From Algoriphagus alkaliphilus (GTDB lineage Bacteria; Bacteroidota; Bacteroidia; Cytophagales; Cyclobacteriaceae): DNA of 64,000 bases. The notes below the pieces were generated by a model, which had not been told where the DNA came from, searched no databases, and saw only the letters and a list, made by a program, of their open reading frames with translations. The stretch spans positions 62,001 through 126,000 of the forward strand of contig NZ_FMXE01000007.1 of NCBI RefSeq assembly GCF_900103735.1, given 5' to 3'. The position numbers were made by a program, and so were the translations under genes. The stretch's first letter is position 1. The number at the start of each line of letters is the position of its first letter. Of the stretch, positions 41,753 to 49,553 are shown in pieces.

Positions 41753-42169
41753 TCACATTCCTGCCGCCTGCACGTCGGTTTCCTGATATTTGGAAGGGCA
41801 TTTCATCAGGATTTTATCCGCAACAAATATTTCTTTTTCTCGATACGAGCCAATGACTACCACTTGTTCAGATCTCTGAAAATCAGCAGGAACAGGCTCG
41901 TTATAAAACACTTTCTGCTCGGTTCCCTCATTGTCAATAAGAAGGAAAGTGAAAGAAACTTTATCTTCTCCCACTTCAATGCCTGACACTTCGCCGGCTT
42001 GGTTTTTTTTCAATTGTCCAACTACGTGAATTGACTTGTCTTCTCCGTCATTCTTCATTTCCCAAGCAGTATTAAAGTTTTCATAGCTGCTTGCATCTCC
42101 GATGGAAGTCATGATAATGACAATTGCAATGGCTATAATTCCGAGTCCGATGATGTGTCCTTTTTTCAT
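41753..42169 (-). CDS. ccmE: Heme chaperone CcmE, CxxxY type
   Basis: A 138-residue membrane-anchored OB-fold protein that carries heme from CcmC to CcmF. One N-terminal helix (6-20) anchors it, and the beta barrel (about 47-120) includes IHVVGQLKK, VSFTFLLID and VVVIGSYREKEIFVADKIL. In the usual proteins the next residues are KHDExY, with His binding heme covalently. Here the segment is MKCPSKY: Cys124 takes the place of His and Tyr128 is kept. This CxxxY form is known from some archaea and sulfate reducers. The gene sits between ccmD and ccmF in the same operon. Confidence 0.92.
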   Translation of the reverse strand: MKKGHIIGLGIIAIAIVIIMTSIGDASSYENFNTAWEMKNDGEDKSIHVVGQLKKNQAGEVSGIEVGEDKVSFTFLLIDNEGTEQKVFYNEPVPADFQRSEQVVVIGSYREKEIFVADKILMKCPSKYQETDVQAAGM

Positions 42170-42181
42170 TGTATGTGAAAT

Positions 42182-42424
42182 TTATGAAGTAAGATTTTTT
42201 TCAAGTTTGGAAATCTTTCGATCGGTATTGACTACATAAACTGTGATTCCGATGAAAATGATTGTGATGATACCAACTAAAACATAGATTTTTCCATCAG
42301 CTCGCATTTTGTCCGCCATTTCTACGCTATTGTTTGAATAGTCTGCTTCCGAAACTGGAATTTTCTCCTGTGCCAAAGCACTCAAAGAGAAAATTAATAG
42401 AGCTATAGTTAGTAGTTTTTTCAT
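42182..42424 (-). CDS. CcmD-like small membrane protein
   Basis: About 80 residues. The ATG at 42424 gives MKKLLTIALLIFSLSALAQ, a signal peptide. An earlier in-frame ATG at 42481 lies inside the hairpin repeat and is rejected. After a short polar part (SEADYSNNSVEMADKMRADG) comes one helix, KIYVLVGIITIIFIGITVYV, ending NTDRKISKLEKNL. The KIYVxVxxxxIIxxGxxxYxxxxDRKIxxLE pattern is that of the CcmD family protein of Bacteroidota. It probably helps release heme-CcmE from CcmC. Its position between ccmC and ccmE supports this. Confidence 0.85.
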   Translation of the reverse strand: MKKLLTIALLIFSLSALAQEKIPVSEADYSNNSVEMADKMRADGKIYVLVGIITIIFIGITVYVVNTDRKISKLEKNLTS

Positions 42425-42513
42425 GTGTTTATAAGTTTTTCTTAAGGCCACGTGGAATCTTGCATTTCCGATATCATCCAATTGTGTGTCGAACTAGTCA
42501 TACTCGATTTCGT
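42419..42513 (-). repeat. Hairpin-repeat D, single degenerate unit
   Basis: One 89-nt unit from TTTCAT (42419), whose CAT is the ccmD start codon, to TTTCGT (42508), four bases before the ccmC stop. CATGTG (42422) faces CACGTG (42449) with one mismatch. The outer arms GTGGAATCTTGCAT and CATACTCGATTTCGT are partly decayed. It shows the same placement as arrays A-C. Confidence 0.75.
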
Positions 42514-42516
42514 CTT

Positions 42517-43191
42517 TCAGGAATTAAACATTTTGTCTTCTAGGTGGCGTTCCACTCTACGGATTCTTACCCTTACTGTTGCTATCCATGCTCCCAAAAG
42601 TGTCCATCCCAGGATTGCAGGATAGAAGATCATTCGAAGCTTGGAATCCAGATCATAAGCATTGAATCCCGGATTTCCGCCATTTCCCGGATGCAGGCTG
42701 TCAGTCAGACGGGGCAATACGAAAATCAACGGAATAAAGGCTGCGAAAGCAAATATGTTGTAGACTGCGCCGATCCGCGCTCTTTGTTGTGGATCAGTGA
42801 TGCTGCCTCGGAGAATCAGATAAGCGAAATACATCAAAATCCCTATGGCTGATGCATTTTGCTTAGGATCGCCACTCCAATAATCTCCCCAGGTGAATTT
42901 TGCCCAAAGCATACCTGTCAAAATTCCCAAGACTCCGAACAGGATGGCTGCATTGGTAAATTCTATCGCCATGTCATCGTGTCGGAGATTATTGCTTCGC
43001 AGGTATTTGATGCTGTAAATGACAGCAACTACCAACATCAGAATCATTCCGAACCACATAGTCACGTGAAAGTGAAGTGCACGGATCGTTTCGTTTAGGA
43101 TCGGAAGCCGAGGCACATCCATAATCAATCCGGCAGTGAGTGTGTACAGCAGGAGACCGATTGCAAGGATTTTCCACCAAGATTGGCGCAT
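42517..43191 (-). CDS. ccmC: Heme exporter/handling protein CcmC
   Basis: A 224-residue membrane protein with six helices. It belongs to the heme-handling family with a WWD-type loop, here FTWGDYWSGDPKQN (about 99-112), and a conserved His before the second helix (RALHFHVTMWFGM, His40 and His42). The second periplasmic His is expected near HPGNGGNPGFN. CcmC attaches heme to CcmE. It is the first gene of the operon, followed by ccmD, ccmE and ccmF. No ccmA or ccmB lies upstream; the next gene is rlmN on the other strand. Confidence 0.9.
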   Translation of the reverse strand: MRQSWWKILAIGLLLYTLTAGLIMDVPRLPILNETIRALHFHVTMWFGMILMLVVAVIYSIKYLRSNNLRHDDMAIEFTNAAILFGVLGILTGMLWAKFTWGDYWSGDPKQNASAIGILMYFAYLILRGSITDPQQRARIGAVYNIFAFAAFIPLIFVLPRLTDSLHPGNGGNPGFNAYDLDSKLRMIFYPAILGWTLLGAWIATVRVRIRRVERHLEDKMFNS

Positions 43192-43416
43192 AGGGTGATT
43201 TAGCTATTTCAAGTGCAAAAATACGTCATAAGTTCCTGAATCCCCTGCTTTTTTCTGATAAAAGGAAATGGGATACAGATTGATAAAATTTATACCTAAA
43301 GCAATACTCCTGTTGTAGAATGAATACATTTCTTGGATATGCCAATACCCTGACAATTTACAACCTTACCAACTTCCAACTTTCCCACCATCCCACCTTC
43401 TTACAATTTTCCAATT

Positions 43417-43450
43417 TTGGAATTTTCCAATCTTTCAATACTTACCTTTG
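43417..43450 (+). promoter_or_regulatory. Bacteroidota-type promoter of rlmN
   Basis: TACCTTTG at 43443-43450 is an exact match to the TAnnTTTG -7 element, and TTG at 43417-43419 is 23 nt upstream as the -33 element. Transcription would begin close to the GTG start at 43455, giving a nearly leaderless mRNA. The -33 part lies in a reiterated-word tract. Confidence 0.6.
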
Positions 43451-43454
43451 CCCC

Positions 43455-44519
43455 GTGGAAAATCAGAAAATCGACATTCGAAAACTCAGCCTGACCGAAT
43501 TGGAGGAGTATTTTTTAGCCAATGGAGAAAAAAAATTCCGAGCCAAGCAGGTCTACGACTGGCTTTGGAATAAATCGCTCAAAAATTTCGACGATATGAG
43601 CAACATTTCCCTTTCTACAAGGGAAATGTTGAAGGAAAACTTTATCATCAATCATATCCAAGTGGATTTGATGCAGCATAGCTCTGACGGCACGATCAAA
43701 AATGCAGTCAAACTCTTTGATGATAAAATTGTAGAATCGGTACTTATCCCCACCACCAAACGAATCACTGCCTGTGTGTCCTCTCAGGTAGGATGCAGTC
43801 TTGATTGCAATTTTTGTGCGACCGCACGGTTAAAGCGCATGCGAAATCTCACTCCGGGAGAAATTTATGATCAGGTAGTGGCGATCAAAGAAGAGGCGGA
43901 AACTTACTTCCAGCGCCCGCTTACCAACATTGTTTTCATGGGGATGGGAGAGCCACTTCTGAATTATGCCAATGTGATTGAGGCGATTGATAAAATCACT
44001 TCGCCCGAAGGCCTGGGGATGGCACCCCGCCGAATCACACTCTCTACAGTCGGCGTGACCAAAATGATCCGTAAAATGGCTGACGATGAAGTCAAATTCA
44101 ACCTTGCCGTTTCGCTTCACTCTGCGATCAATGAGACTCGATCCCGACTCATGCCAATCAACGATTCCAATCCCGTGGAGGAATTGGGAGAAGCCCTGAA
44201 GTATTGGTACCAAAAGACCAAGCGGAAAGTGACTTATGAATACGTCATTTGGGATGGGATCAACGACGATGAAAAGCACGCCCGGGCACTGGCTAAATTT
44301 TGCAAAATCATTCCTTCCAAAGTGAATCTGATCCAATACAATCCGATCGATGAAGGTGAGTTTCGTCAGGCAAAACAAGAGGCAGTGGATATGTATGTGC
44401 GGATATTGGAGCAAAACGGGATCATCGCCAAGGTCCGAAAATCCCGAGGTCAGGACATCGACGCGGCATGCGGTCAGCTGGCCAACAAAAACGAAGTGGC
44501 ACAGCTAATCAATAGTTAA
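43455..44519 (+). CDS. rlmN: 23S rRNA (adenine2503-C2)/tRNA (adenine37-C2) methyltransferase
   Basis: A radical-SAM methylase of 354 residues. The cluster motif is GCSLDCNFCAT (CxxxCxxC, near residue 113), and GEPLLNY (GGEP-like), RRITLSTVG and the catalytic C-terminal Cys in DIDAACGQL are all present. I choose the GTG at 43455 (VENQKIDIRKLSLTELEEY), which matches the family N terminus. An ATG at 43320 would add 45 residues translated from a low-complexity tract that lies upstream of the promoter. RlmN modifies the peptidyl-transferase centre and some tRNAs. Confidence 0.96.
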   Translation: MENQKIDIRKLSLTELEEYFLANGEKKFRAKQVYDWLWNKSLKNFDDMSNISLSTREMLKENFIINHIQVDLMQHSSDGTIKNAVKLFDDKIVESVLIPTTKRITACVSSQVGCSLDCNFCATARLKRMRNLTPGEIYDQVVAIKEEAETYFQRPLTNIVFMGMGEPLLNYANVIEAIDKITSPEGLGMAPRRITLSTVGVTKMIRKMADDEVKFNLAVSLHSAINETRSRLMPINDSNPVEELGEALKYWYQKTKRKVTYEYVIWDGINDDEKHARALAKFCKIIPSKVNLIQYNPIDEGEFRQAKQEAVDMYVRILEQNGIIAKVRKSRGQDIDAACGQLANKNEVAQLINS

Positions 44520-44591
44520 GAGTTTTTTATTTGTATTTAAAACAAGAAGTAGTTTTATTACTTTCGATTTTAAGAACCAACTATTCTACCG

Positions 44592-47264
44592 ATGAAAATC
44601 TTTTTTTCCAAGCGGCTTACAGCGGCCTTGTTTCTTATTGCAATTCCAAGTTTTGGTCAGGAAAGTCTCCCTGAAAAGATCCAAACTTATTTTCAAAGTA
44701 TCCAAAGAGAATTCCCAACTGAGAAATCCTACCTTCATTTAGACAAGCGAACCTACACGCTTGGCGAAGATGTTTGGTTTAGTGCGTATTTATTGGCTGG
44801 GAGCAATCAAATTCCCTCTCCGCTAAGCCGCACACTTTACGTCGATATATTCGATGGTGAAGGACTCTTGCTGGAGCAGCGAAAAATAAGAATCGAAAAT
44901 GGTCTTGGTGCCGGAGACTTTAAAATCCCAAGATTTGGAAAAACAGGAACCTATCAGATCAAAGCTTACACCGCATGGATGAGGAATTTTGGCGAGGCCT
45001 ATTTTCTCAGCAGTTCATTTGTGGTGGTAGATGGTGCGGCGGGCTCTTTTTTGCCCAAAGTTGACTTCAAAGAAATCAGTGCCACGGCAGGACAAGTCAA
45101 ATATCAGGTGGAAATTGAAGCAGTTTCCACCTCAGGTAATCCGCTTAGCAATCAAACTTTAGAGTTAAGAGCTTTGGCTGGAGAAACTCAACTGCACAAG
45201 CAATCACTTTCTTTGAATACGCAGGGTCAAGCATCCTTTTCATTCTCCATCCCTGAAATGGTAAACCCAAGCCAAAGCCTTGAACTAACTTATTTTGAAA
45301 ACGGAGATTATCCGGTCACACAAACCATTCGGCTTCCTTATGCATTAAAACTGGCGGATATTCAGTTTCTTCCAGAGGGAGGACATTTAGTGATTGGAAA
45401 AAAATCAAATGTGGCATTTCGGGCTATAGACCCTGATGGAACGCCCGTTGACATCCGGGGGGAAATTGAAGGACAGGGATTTTCGTCGCGTTTCGGAGGG
45501 ATGGGAAAGCTGGAATTCACTCCAACAAAAGCGGATAATGCTGCCAATATTACCAATCCAAAAACAGGTGAGACGCGGTCTGTTTCACTTCCAAAAGCAG
45601 ATTCCCGAGGCTTGGTAGTTCAGGTAGTCAATAACCCATCTGCCTCTTTTGTTACAGTTTTTGTACAAGGCGAATACGAGCCTAATTCACTTTTGCTGGT
45701 TTCTCAGACTCGGGGAGTGATCAATTACATGATTCAGGGGGTTTTGGCCAACGGCGTTTGGGGGATTCGGATTCCAAGGGAAAATTTGATTACCGGAATC
45801 AATCATATTACGATTTTAAGTTCAGATGGTAAGCCCTTATTGGAGCGGCTGATTTTTGTTCAAAAAGATGACTTTTTGAAACTTGAGCTTACCAGCTCCA
45901 GTCCTATCAATCCGAGAGGGAAAATTGGCTTAGATCTCTCCAGTTTATTCCAAAATCAGCCCATGGAAGGCTCATTTTCCATGGCTGTGACAGATGCGGA
46001 TCAGGTGAGCGATGAGTCAGATGCCTTCGGTTCTATATTTTCCTCCTTATTACTGACATCAGACTTGCGTGGGAAAATCCATCAGCCTGGGCATTACTTC
46101 AAGAATCAGGAAGCAGAGACCTTAGAGTTGCTTGATTTGGTGATGTTGACTCACGGATGGAGACGGTTCTCTTGGGATGATGTAATGGCGGGTAAACTGC
46201 CTGAAATCAAAAATTTTATTGAGCGGGGAATCACTATCGAAGGTCAGGTAAAGGAAAAAACTGAAACCAAGAAGGGACTTGGCGGTGGTAAAGTCAATGC
46301 GGTTTTGGGTGATGGAGTAGAAATTGTGTCCTCGGAATTTGGGCCAAACGGCAGATTTATTTTTGCCGAATTGGACTATCAAGATTCGGTTACGGTCACC
46401 ATTACGGCAGTGGACAATCGGGTCAAAACATTTGTGTATGTGAGTATCATTGAGCCTGATGCCGTATTTTCAAAAATCGAAGGTGAGTATCCTCATCAGA
46501 TCGTCTGGCCGGAAGGTTTGGCGGCCACTTTTGCTGAAAGAAACCTACTGCAACAAATGAAGGATGATCAAAATATCCTTGACTTGGAGGGAGTCACCGT
46601 GGAGGCTAAGACGATTGAAAGAGAAGACGAAGAAATCCGGAAAATGTATGGAACAGGAGATGTCACCATCAATCCGGACAAAATACCGGGTACTATTGCC
46701 TTTACCAATGTTTTTCAACTGATTCAAGGACGGGTCTCGGGTGTTCAGGTGTTTGTTTCAGGTTTGGCTGTATCCGTTCGGATCAGAGGTGTGGGATCTG
46801 CAAATGCCGGTACTGATCCACTTTACTTACTGGATAATGCACCTGTGGATGCGGAAACTCTACTTCAGATCAATCCCAGGGATGTTTCGAGTATAGATGT
46901 GTTCAAAGATCCTGCACGTGCTGCGATTTTTGGTGCACAGGGTGCCAATGGAGTCATCGCAGTATATACCAAAACCGGCGCGGGAATGAATTACAAAAGT
47001 GTAGGGGGCACCTTGGTTACCAAATACGGAGGCTATGCTTCACCGCGGGAATTCTACAGCCCTAAGTATGATGTGAAAACTGCCGAAAACGCCATCACTG
47101 ACAGCAGAGCGACGATTTATTGGAATCCTTCAATAAAAACCGATGCCGCAGGCAAAGCGAAGCTTGAGTTCTATAATACGGATGTTGCTAAGCGACAATT
47201 GATCATTGTGGAGGGAATGGATGCCGAAGGAAGATTAGGCAGAGTGGTCAAAGTGATTGAATAG
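44592..47264 (+). CDS. MG2-domain protein with C-terminal TonB plug but no barrel
   Basis: An exported 890-residue protein (signal peptide about 1-22). The N-terminal half has macroglobulin-like domains: EKSYLHLDKRTYTLGEDVWF (about 37-56) is the MG2 opening common in Bacteroidota, with further beta domains to about 620. Residues about 690-800 form a TonB receptor plug domain: LIQGRVSGVQVF, VSVRIRGVGSANAG, DPLYLLDNAPVD and AAIFGAQGANGVIAVYTK. After that only about 80 residues follow, so no 22-strand barrel can exist. A plug attached to macroglobulin domains must work through another protein. It is followed by a small barrel gene about 50 nt away. Confidence 0.85.
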   Translation: MKIFFSKRLTAALFLIAIPSFGQESLPEKIQTYFQSIQREFPTEKSYLHLDKRTYTLGEDVWFSAYLLAGSNQIPSPLSRTLYVDIFDGEGLLLEQRKIRIENGLGAGDFKIPRFGKTGTYQIKAYTAWMRNFGEAYFLSSSFVVVDGAAGSFLPKVDFKEISATAGQVKYQVEIEAVSTSGNPLSNQTLELRALAGETQLHKQSLSLNTQGQASFSFSIPEMVNPSQSLELTYFENGDYPVTQTIRLPYALKLADIQFLPEGGHLVIGKKSNVAFRAIDPDGTPVDIRGEIEGQGFSSRFGGMGKLEFTPTKADNAANITNPKTGETRSVSLPKADSRGLVVQVVNNPSASFVTVFVQGEYEPNSLLLVSQTRGVINYMIQGVLANGVWGIRIPRENLITGINHITILSSDGKPLLERLIFVQKDDFLKLELTSSSPINPRGKIGLDLSSLFQNQPMEGSFSMAVTDADQVSDESDAFGSIFSSLLLTSDLRGKIHQPGHYFKNQEAETLELLDLVMLTHGWRRFSWDDVMAGKLPEIKNFIERGITIEGQVKEKTETKKGLGGGKVNAVLGDGVEIVSSEFGPNGRFIFAELDYQDSVTVTITAVDNRVKTFVYVSIIEPDAVFSKIEGEYPHQIVWPEGLAATFAERNLLQQMKDDQNILDLEGVTVEAKTIEREDEEIRKMYGTGDVTINPDKIPGTIAFTNVFQLIQGRVSGVQVFVSGLAVSVRIRGVGSANAGTDPLYLLDNAPVDAETLLQINPRDVSSIDVFKDPARAAIFGAQGANGVIAVYTKTGAGMNYKSVGGTLVTKYGGYASPREFYSPKYDVKTAENAITDSRATIYWNPSIKTDAAGKAKLEFYNTDVAKRQLIIVEGMDAEGRLGRVVKVIE

Positions 47265-47316
47265 TCACTTGCAAAACTCAGCAAAGCCACTTACCTTTTT
47301 CGAAAAACTTAGAAAA

Positions 47317-47787
47317 ATGAAAAAGGCTTTGATTGTTTTTGTACTCTGCGCTGCGATTTCCACATTTTCAATGGCTCAGGAAAAAGGGGATTCCCGGATC
47401 CATGCCCTTGGGACGTATGGCTTAAGATTCAATGAATTTGGGGCAGCTGGAGGACTAGAATTCTTTTTTGCAGACAAGTTTGCGGTAATGCCAAGCTTTA
47501 CTAAATTTTTCCCGAAAGTGGGGAACTTCAGCAATTTCAGTTTCGATCTTCGATACTATGTCACAGAGGGACCTTCCCAGCTATATTTTCTTGCCGGATA
47601 CAGTCAGACATTTGAAAACAATCAACCGGGTCAACCCGGCACAAAACGAGACTATGTGGGTGCCAATGCCGGAGTGGGTGCTTACATTGTGCTGACGGAA
47701 TGGGTGGGCTTGAGCACTGAGTTTAAGTTTCAAAGCCAGTTTAGGCAAGAACCCAGCTTTCGGGTAGGCTTGGCTTTTCCGCTTTAA
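47317..47787 (+). CDS. Small outer-membrane beta-barrel protein
   Basis: The ATG at 47317 gives MKKALIVFVLCAAISTFSMA, a signal peptide; an ATG at 47257 would overlap the previous gene and add 20 unlike residues. The mature part (about 135 residues) consists of alternating strands such as GTYGLRFNEFGAAGGLEFFF, FAVMPSFTKFFPK, FSFDLRYYV and LSTEFKFQSQF, and ends in a strand with terminal hydrophobic FPL. This is the pattern of an eight-stranded OmpX/OmpW-like barrel. It follows the MG2-plug protein and may form a pair with it. Confidence 0.75.
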   Translation: MKKALIVFVLCAAISTFSMAQEKGDSRIHALGTYGLRFNEFGAAGGLEFFFADKFAVMPSFTKFFPKVGNFSNFSFDLRYYVTEGPSQLYFLAGYSQTFENNQPGQPGTKRDYVGANAGVGAYIVLTEWVGLSTEFKFQSQFRQEPSFRVGLAFPL

Positions 47788-47823
47788 GAATCTACATGGG
47801 ATTCAGCTGAATTCCTTTGAATC

Positions 47824-48759
47824 TTATTTCTTACTAAACTCAAACAACTTCCTTTTCTCTTCTTTGCTCAGAGCATCATAGCCCTTTTCGGCGATTTTAT
47901 CTAGGATTTTATCGATGTCTTCTTGTGTGGTTTCTTGGGTTTTTTGAGCTGGACTCACGTTTGGTTTGGATGAGAAGCCACCAAAACCTCCATTGTTGCC
48001 TGTCTTTGCTTTTCGATAACTCACTTTGACATTGCTTCGATTGCGACTAAAAAGGTTTTCGAAGAAAATTCCGATTTTCTGAACAGGGACCCCCAAGTCA
48101 GTACCCCGCCGAAGTTGTACGATATAGAAATAGCCTAAAAGTGCTCCTCCCAAGTGAGCGATCTCTCCCCCGGCGTTTGCTCCAATTGAGTTGGCAAAAG
48201 ACAAAATCACATAAAAAGCTGCGATGTAAACAATCTTCACCGGTCCGAGGATCAGCAAAAAGAAAGTTGTATTGGGGGTCAAAGTCGCTGCACCAACAAC
48301 TATCGCAAATACCCCAGCACTAGCTCCAAGCATCATCGAGCTTTCTACTGATCCACTAAAGTAGGGTGCAAGATTGTAGATCAGAACATAAAACAAGGCT
48401 CCGAAAATCCCGCCTAAAATATACAAGTTCGCAAGCTTTCTACTTCCAAGGTATTGGTGGATCAGCATCCCAAACCAATAGAGAAAAAGCATATTGAAAA
48501 GGATGTGAAATAATCCTTCGTGCAAAAACATGTAGCTTAGAATTGACCAAGGCTGTGTGGCTATTTTAGGAAGATAAGCCGGCATCATCAGGTAGCTCAA
48601 AGCTGCTTTGTATAGCTCCCCAAATCCGCTGATTGTAAATATTACACGGACGACCAACAGACCAAAAAATACGAGAATATTTATCGCAATCAGCTTAAAA
48701 AGGCTGTTGTCGCTATGCCGGAAGGCATTCTTTAGATTATCCCAAAAACCACCGTACAT
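47824..48759 (-). CDS. Rhomboid family intramembrane serine protease (second copy)
   Basis: About 311 residues. The ATG at 48759 (MYGGFWDNLKNAFRHSDNSL) begins 1 nt after the stop of the upstream rhomboid gene; an in-frame start at 48825 would overlap that gene. Six helices carry the catalytic Ser in MLGASAGVFAIVVG and the His in EIAHLGGALLGY, so the Ser-His dyad is complete. The loop HEGLFHILFNMLFLYWFG is the typical helix 2 region. A soluble, low-complexity C-terminal tail (about 240-311, SSKPNVSPAQKTQETTQED) ends in a helix. Such a tail is common in Bacteroidota rhomboids. Substrates are unknown. Confidence 0.9.
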   Translation of the reverse strand: MYGGFWDNLKNAFRHSDNSLFKLIAINILVFFGLLVVRVIFTISGFGELYKAALSYLMMPAYLPKIATQPWSILSYMFLHEGLFHILFNMLFLYWFGMLIHQYLGSRKLANLYILGGIFGALFYVLIYNLAPYFSGSVESSMMLGASAGVFAIVVGAATLTPNTTFFLLILGPVKIVYIAAFYVILSFANSIGANAGGEIAHLGGALLGYFYIVQLRRGTDLGVPVQKIGIFFENLFSRNRSNVKVSYRKAKTGNNGGFGGFSSKPNVSPAQKTQETTQEDIDKILDKIAEKGYDALSKEEKRKLFEFSKK

Positions 48760-48760
48760 A

Positions 48761-49552
48761 TCAATAGAAGCTATTTCTGTCCTTTTTCCAATTGTAAACC
48801 AATACAGCCCCAACCACCAAACCACTCAAGTGGGCAAAATGAGCCACATTATCTGTCGGGTTATTTACGAATACGTTATAAATGGTATAAAGTGCATAGA
48901 CTCCCACCAAATATTTTGCCTTGACAGGCATAGGTGGAAACAGTAAGAACAGCTGTGTGTTTGGGAAGAGCATGGCAAAGGCCACTAAAATTCCAAAAAG
49001 GGCACCTGATGCACCGACCATAGGCTGATTGGATCGTAGCCTCAGGATCGCCTGAAGTGTTTTTTCTGCCCGTTCGATAAACATTGGATCCTCGGGATTT
49101 CTGCTGAAATCGCCCACAAAATCAAATACTTCCGGGGAAAAGTACCCTCGATTTTCTAAAACAAGTTTGTTGAAATATTCAGGATCGGGATCAGCTTCAA
49201 AAGTAAGCACCTTGTCCTCCAATTTTTTATACTCATACATGGAATAGCCTGAATACAGGACTCCTGCACCAATACCGCAAACCATCCAAAGAATGAATAA
49301 TTTTTTTGGTCCCAAAAATTGCTCCAGCAGTGGGCCAAAAATCAATAGACCGAACATGTTGCTGAAAAGGTGCCAAAAATCGGCATGCATAAACATGTAA
49401 GTCAGGAATTGGAATGGCTTGAAATAAGCACTTTGAATAAAATAAAGTGCAAACCATTCATTCAAAACGGGAAAAACAAAATTTGCAACCAAAAAAACGA
49501 TAATGTTGATCAGGAGAAGATTTTGTACGACCGGGGTGATATTTCTAAACAT
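48761..49552 (-). CDS. Rhomboid family intramembrane serine protease (first copy)
   Basis: A 263-residue polytopic protease. Helix 2 carries HADFWHLFSNMFGLLIFG, the Ser is in MVGASGALFGIL and the His in VAHFAHLSGLVVG, giving a complete dyad with the classic GxSG elbow. A roughly 65-residue extramembrane insertion between helices 3 and 4 (about 90-160, rich in charged residues) is longer than in E. coli GlpG. It stands 1 nt before the second rhomboid gene and 1 nt after mutL, so mutL and the two rhomboids form one tight transcription unit. The partnership with mutL is probably positional only. Confidence 0.92.
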   Translation of the reverse strand: MFRNITPVVQNLLLINIIVFLVANFVFPVLNEWFALYFIQSAYFKPFQFLTYMFMHADFWHLFSNMFGLLIFGPLLEQFLGPKKLFILWMVCGIGAGVLYSGYSMYEYKKLEDKVLTFEADPDPEYFNKLVLENRGYFSPEVFDFVGDFSRNPEDPMFIERAEKTLQAILRLRSNQPMVGASGALFGILVAFAMLFPNTQLFLLFPPMPVKAKYLVGVYALYTIYNVFVNNPTDNVAHFAHLSGLVVGAVLVYNWKKDRNSFY

Positions 49553-49553
49553 G

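Noticed and set aside
41753-42169. CcmE as a non-functional copy because the heme-binding His is missing
   Set aside because: The Cys at that place with the Tyr four residues later fits the known CxxxY variant, and the operon is otherwise intact.
42425-42481. 19-residue N-terminal extension of the CcmD-like protein
   Set aside because: It lies in the hairpin repeat and would bury the signal peptide that begins at MKKLL.
43320-43454. N-terminal extension of RlmN by 45 residues
   Set aside because: The sequence is translated from a low-complexity intergenic tract upstream of a good TAnnTTTG promoter; the family N terminus begins at the GTG at 43455.
48760-48825. Longer start for the second rhomboid protease
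   Set aside because: It would overlap the upstream rhomboid gene by over 60 nt; the ATG at 48759 follows its stop by one base and gives a normal N terminus.
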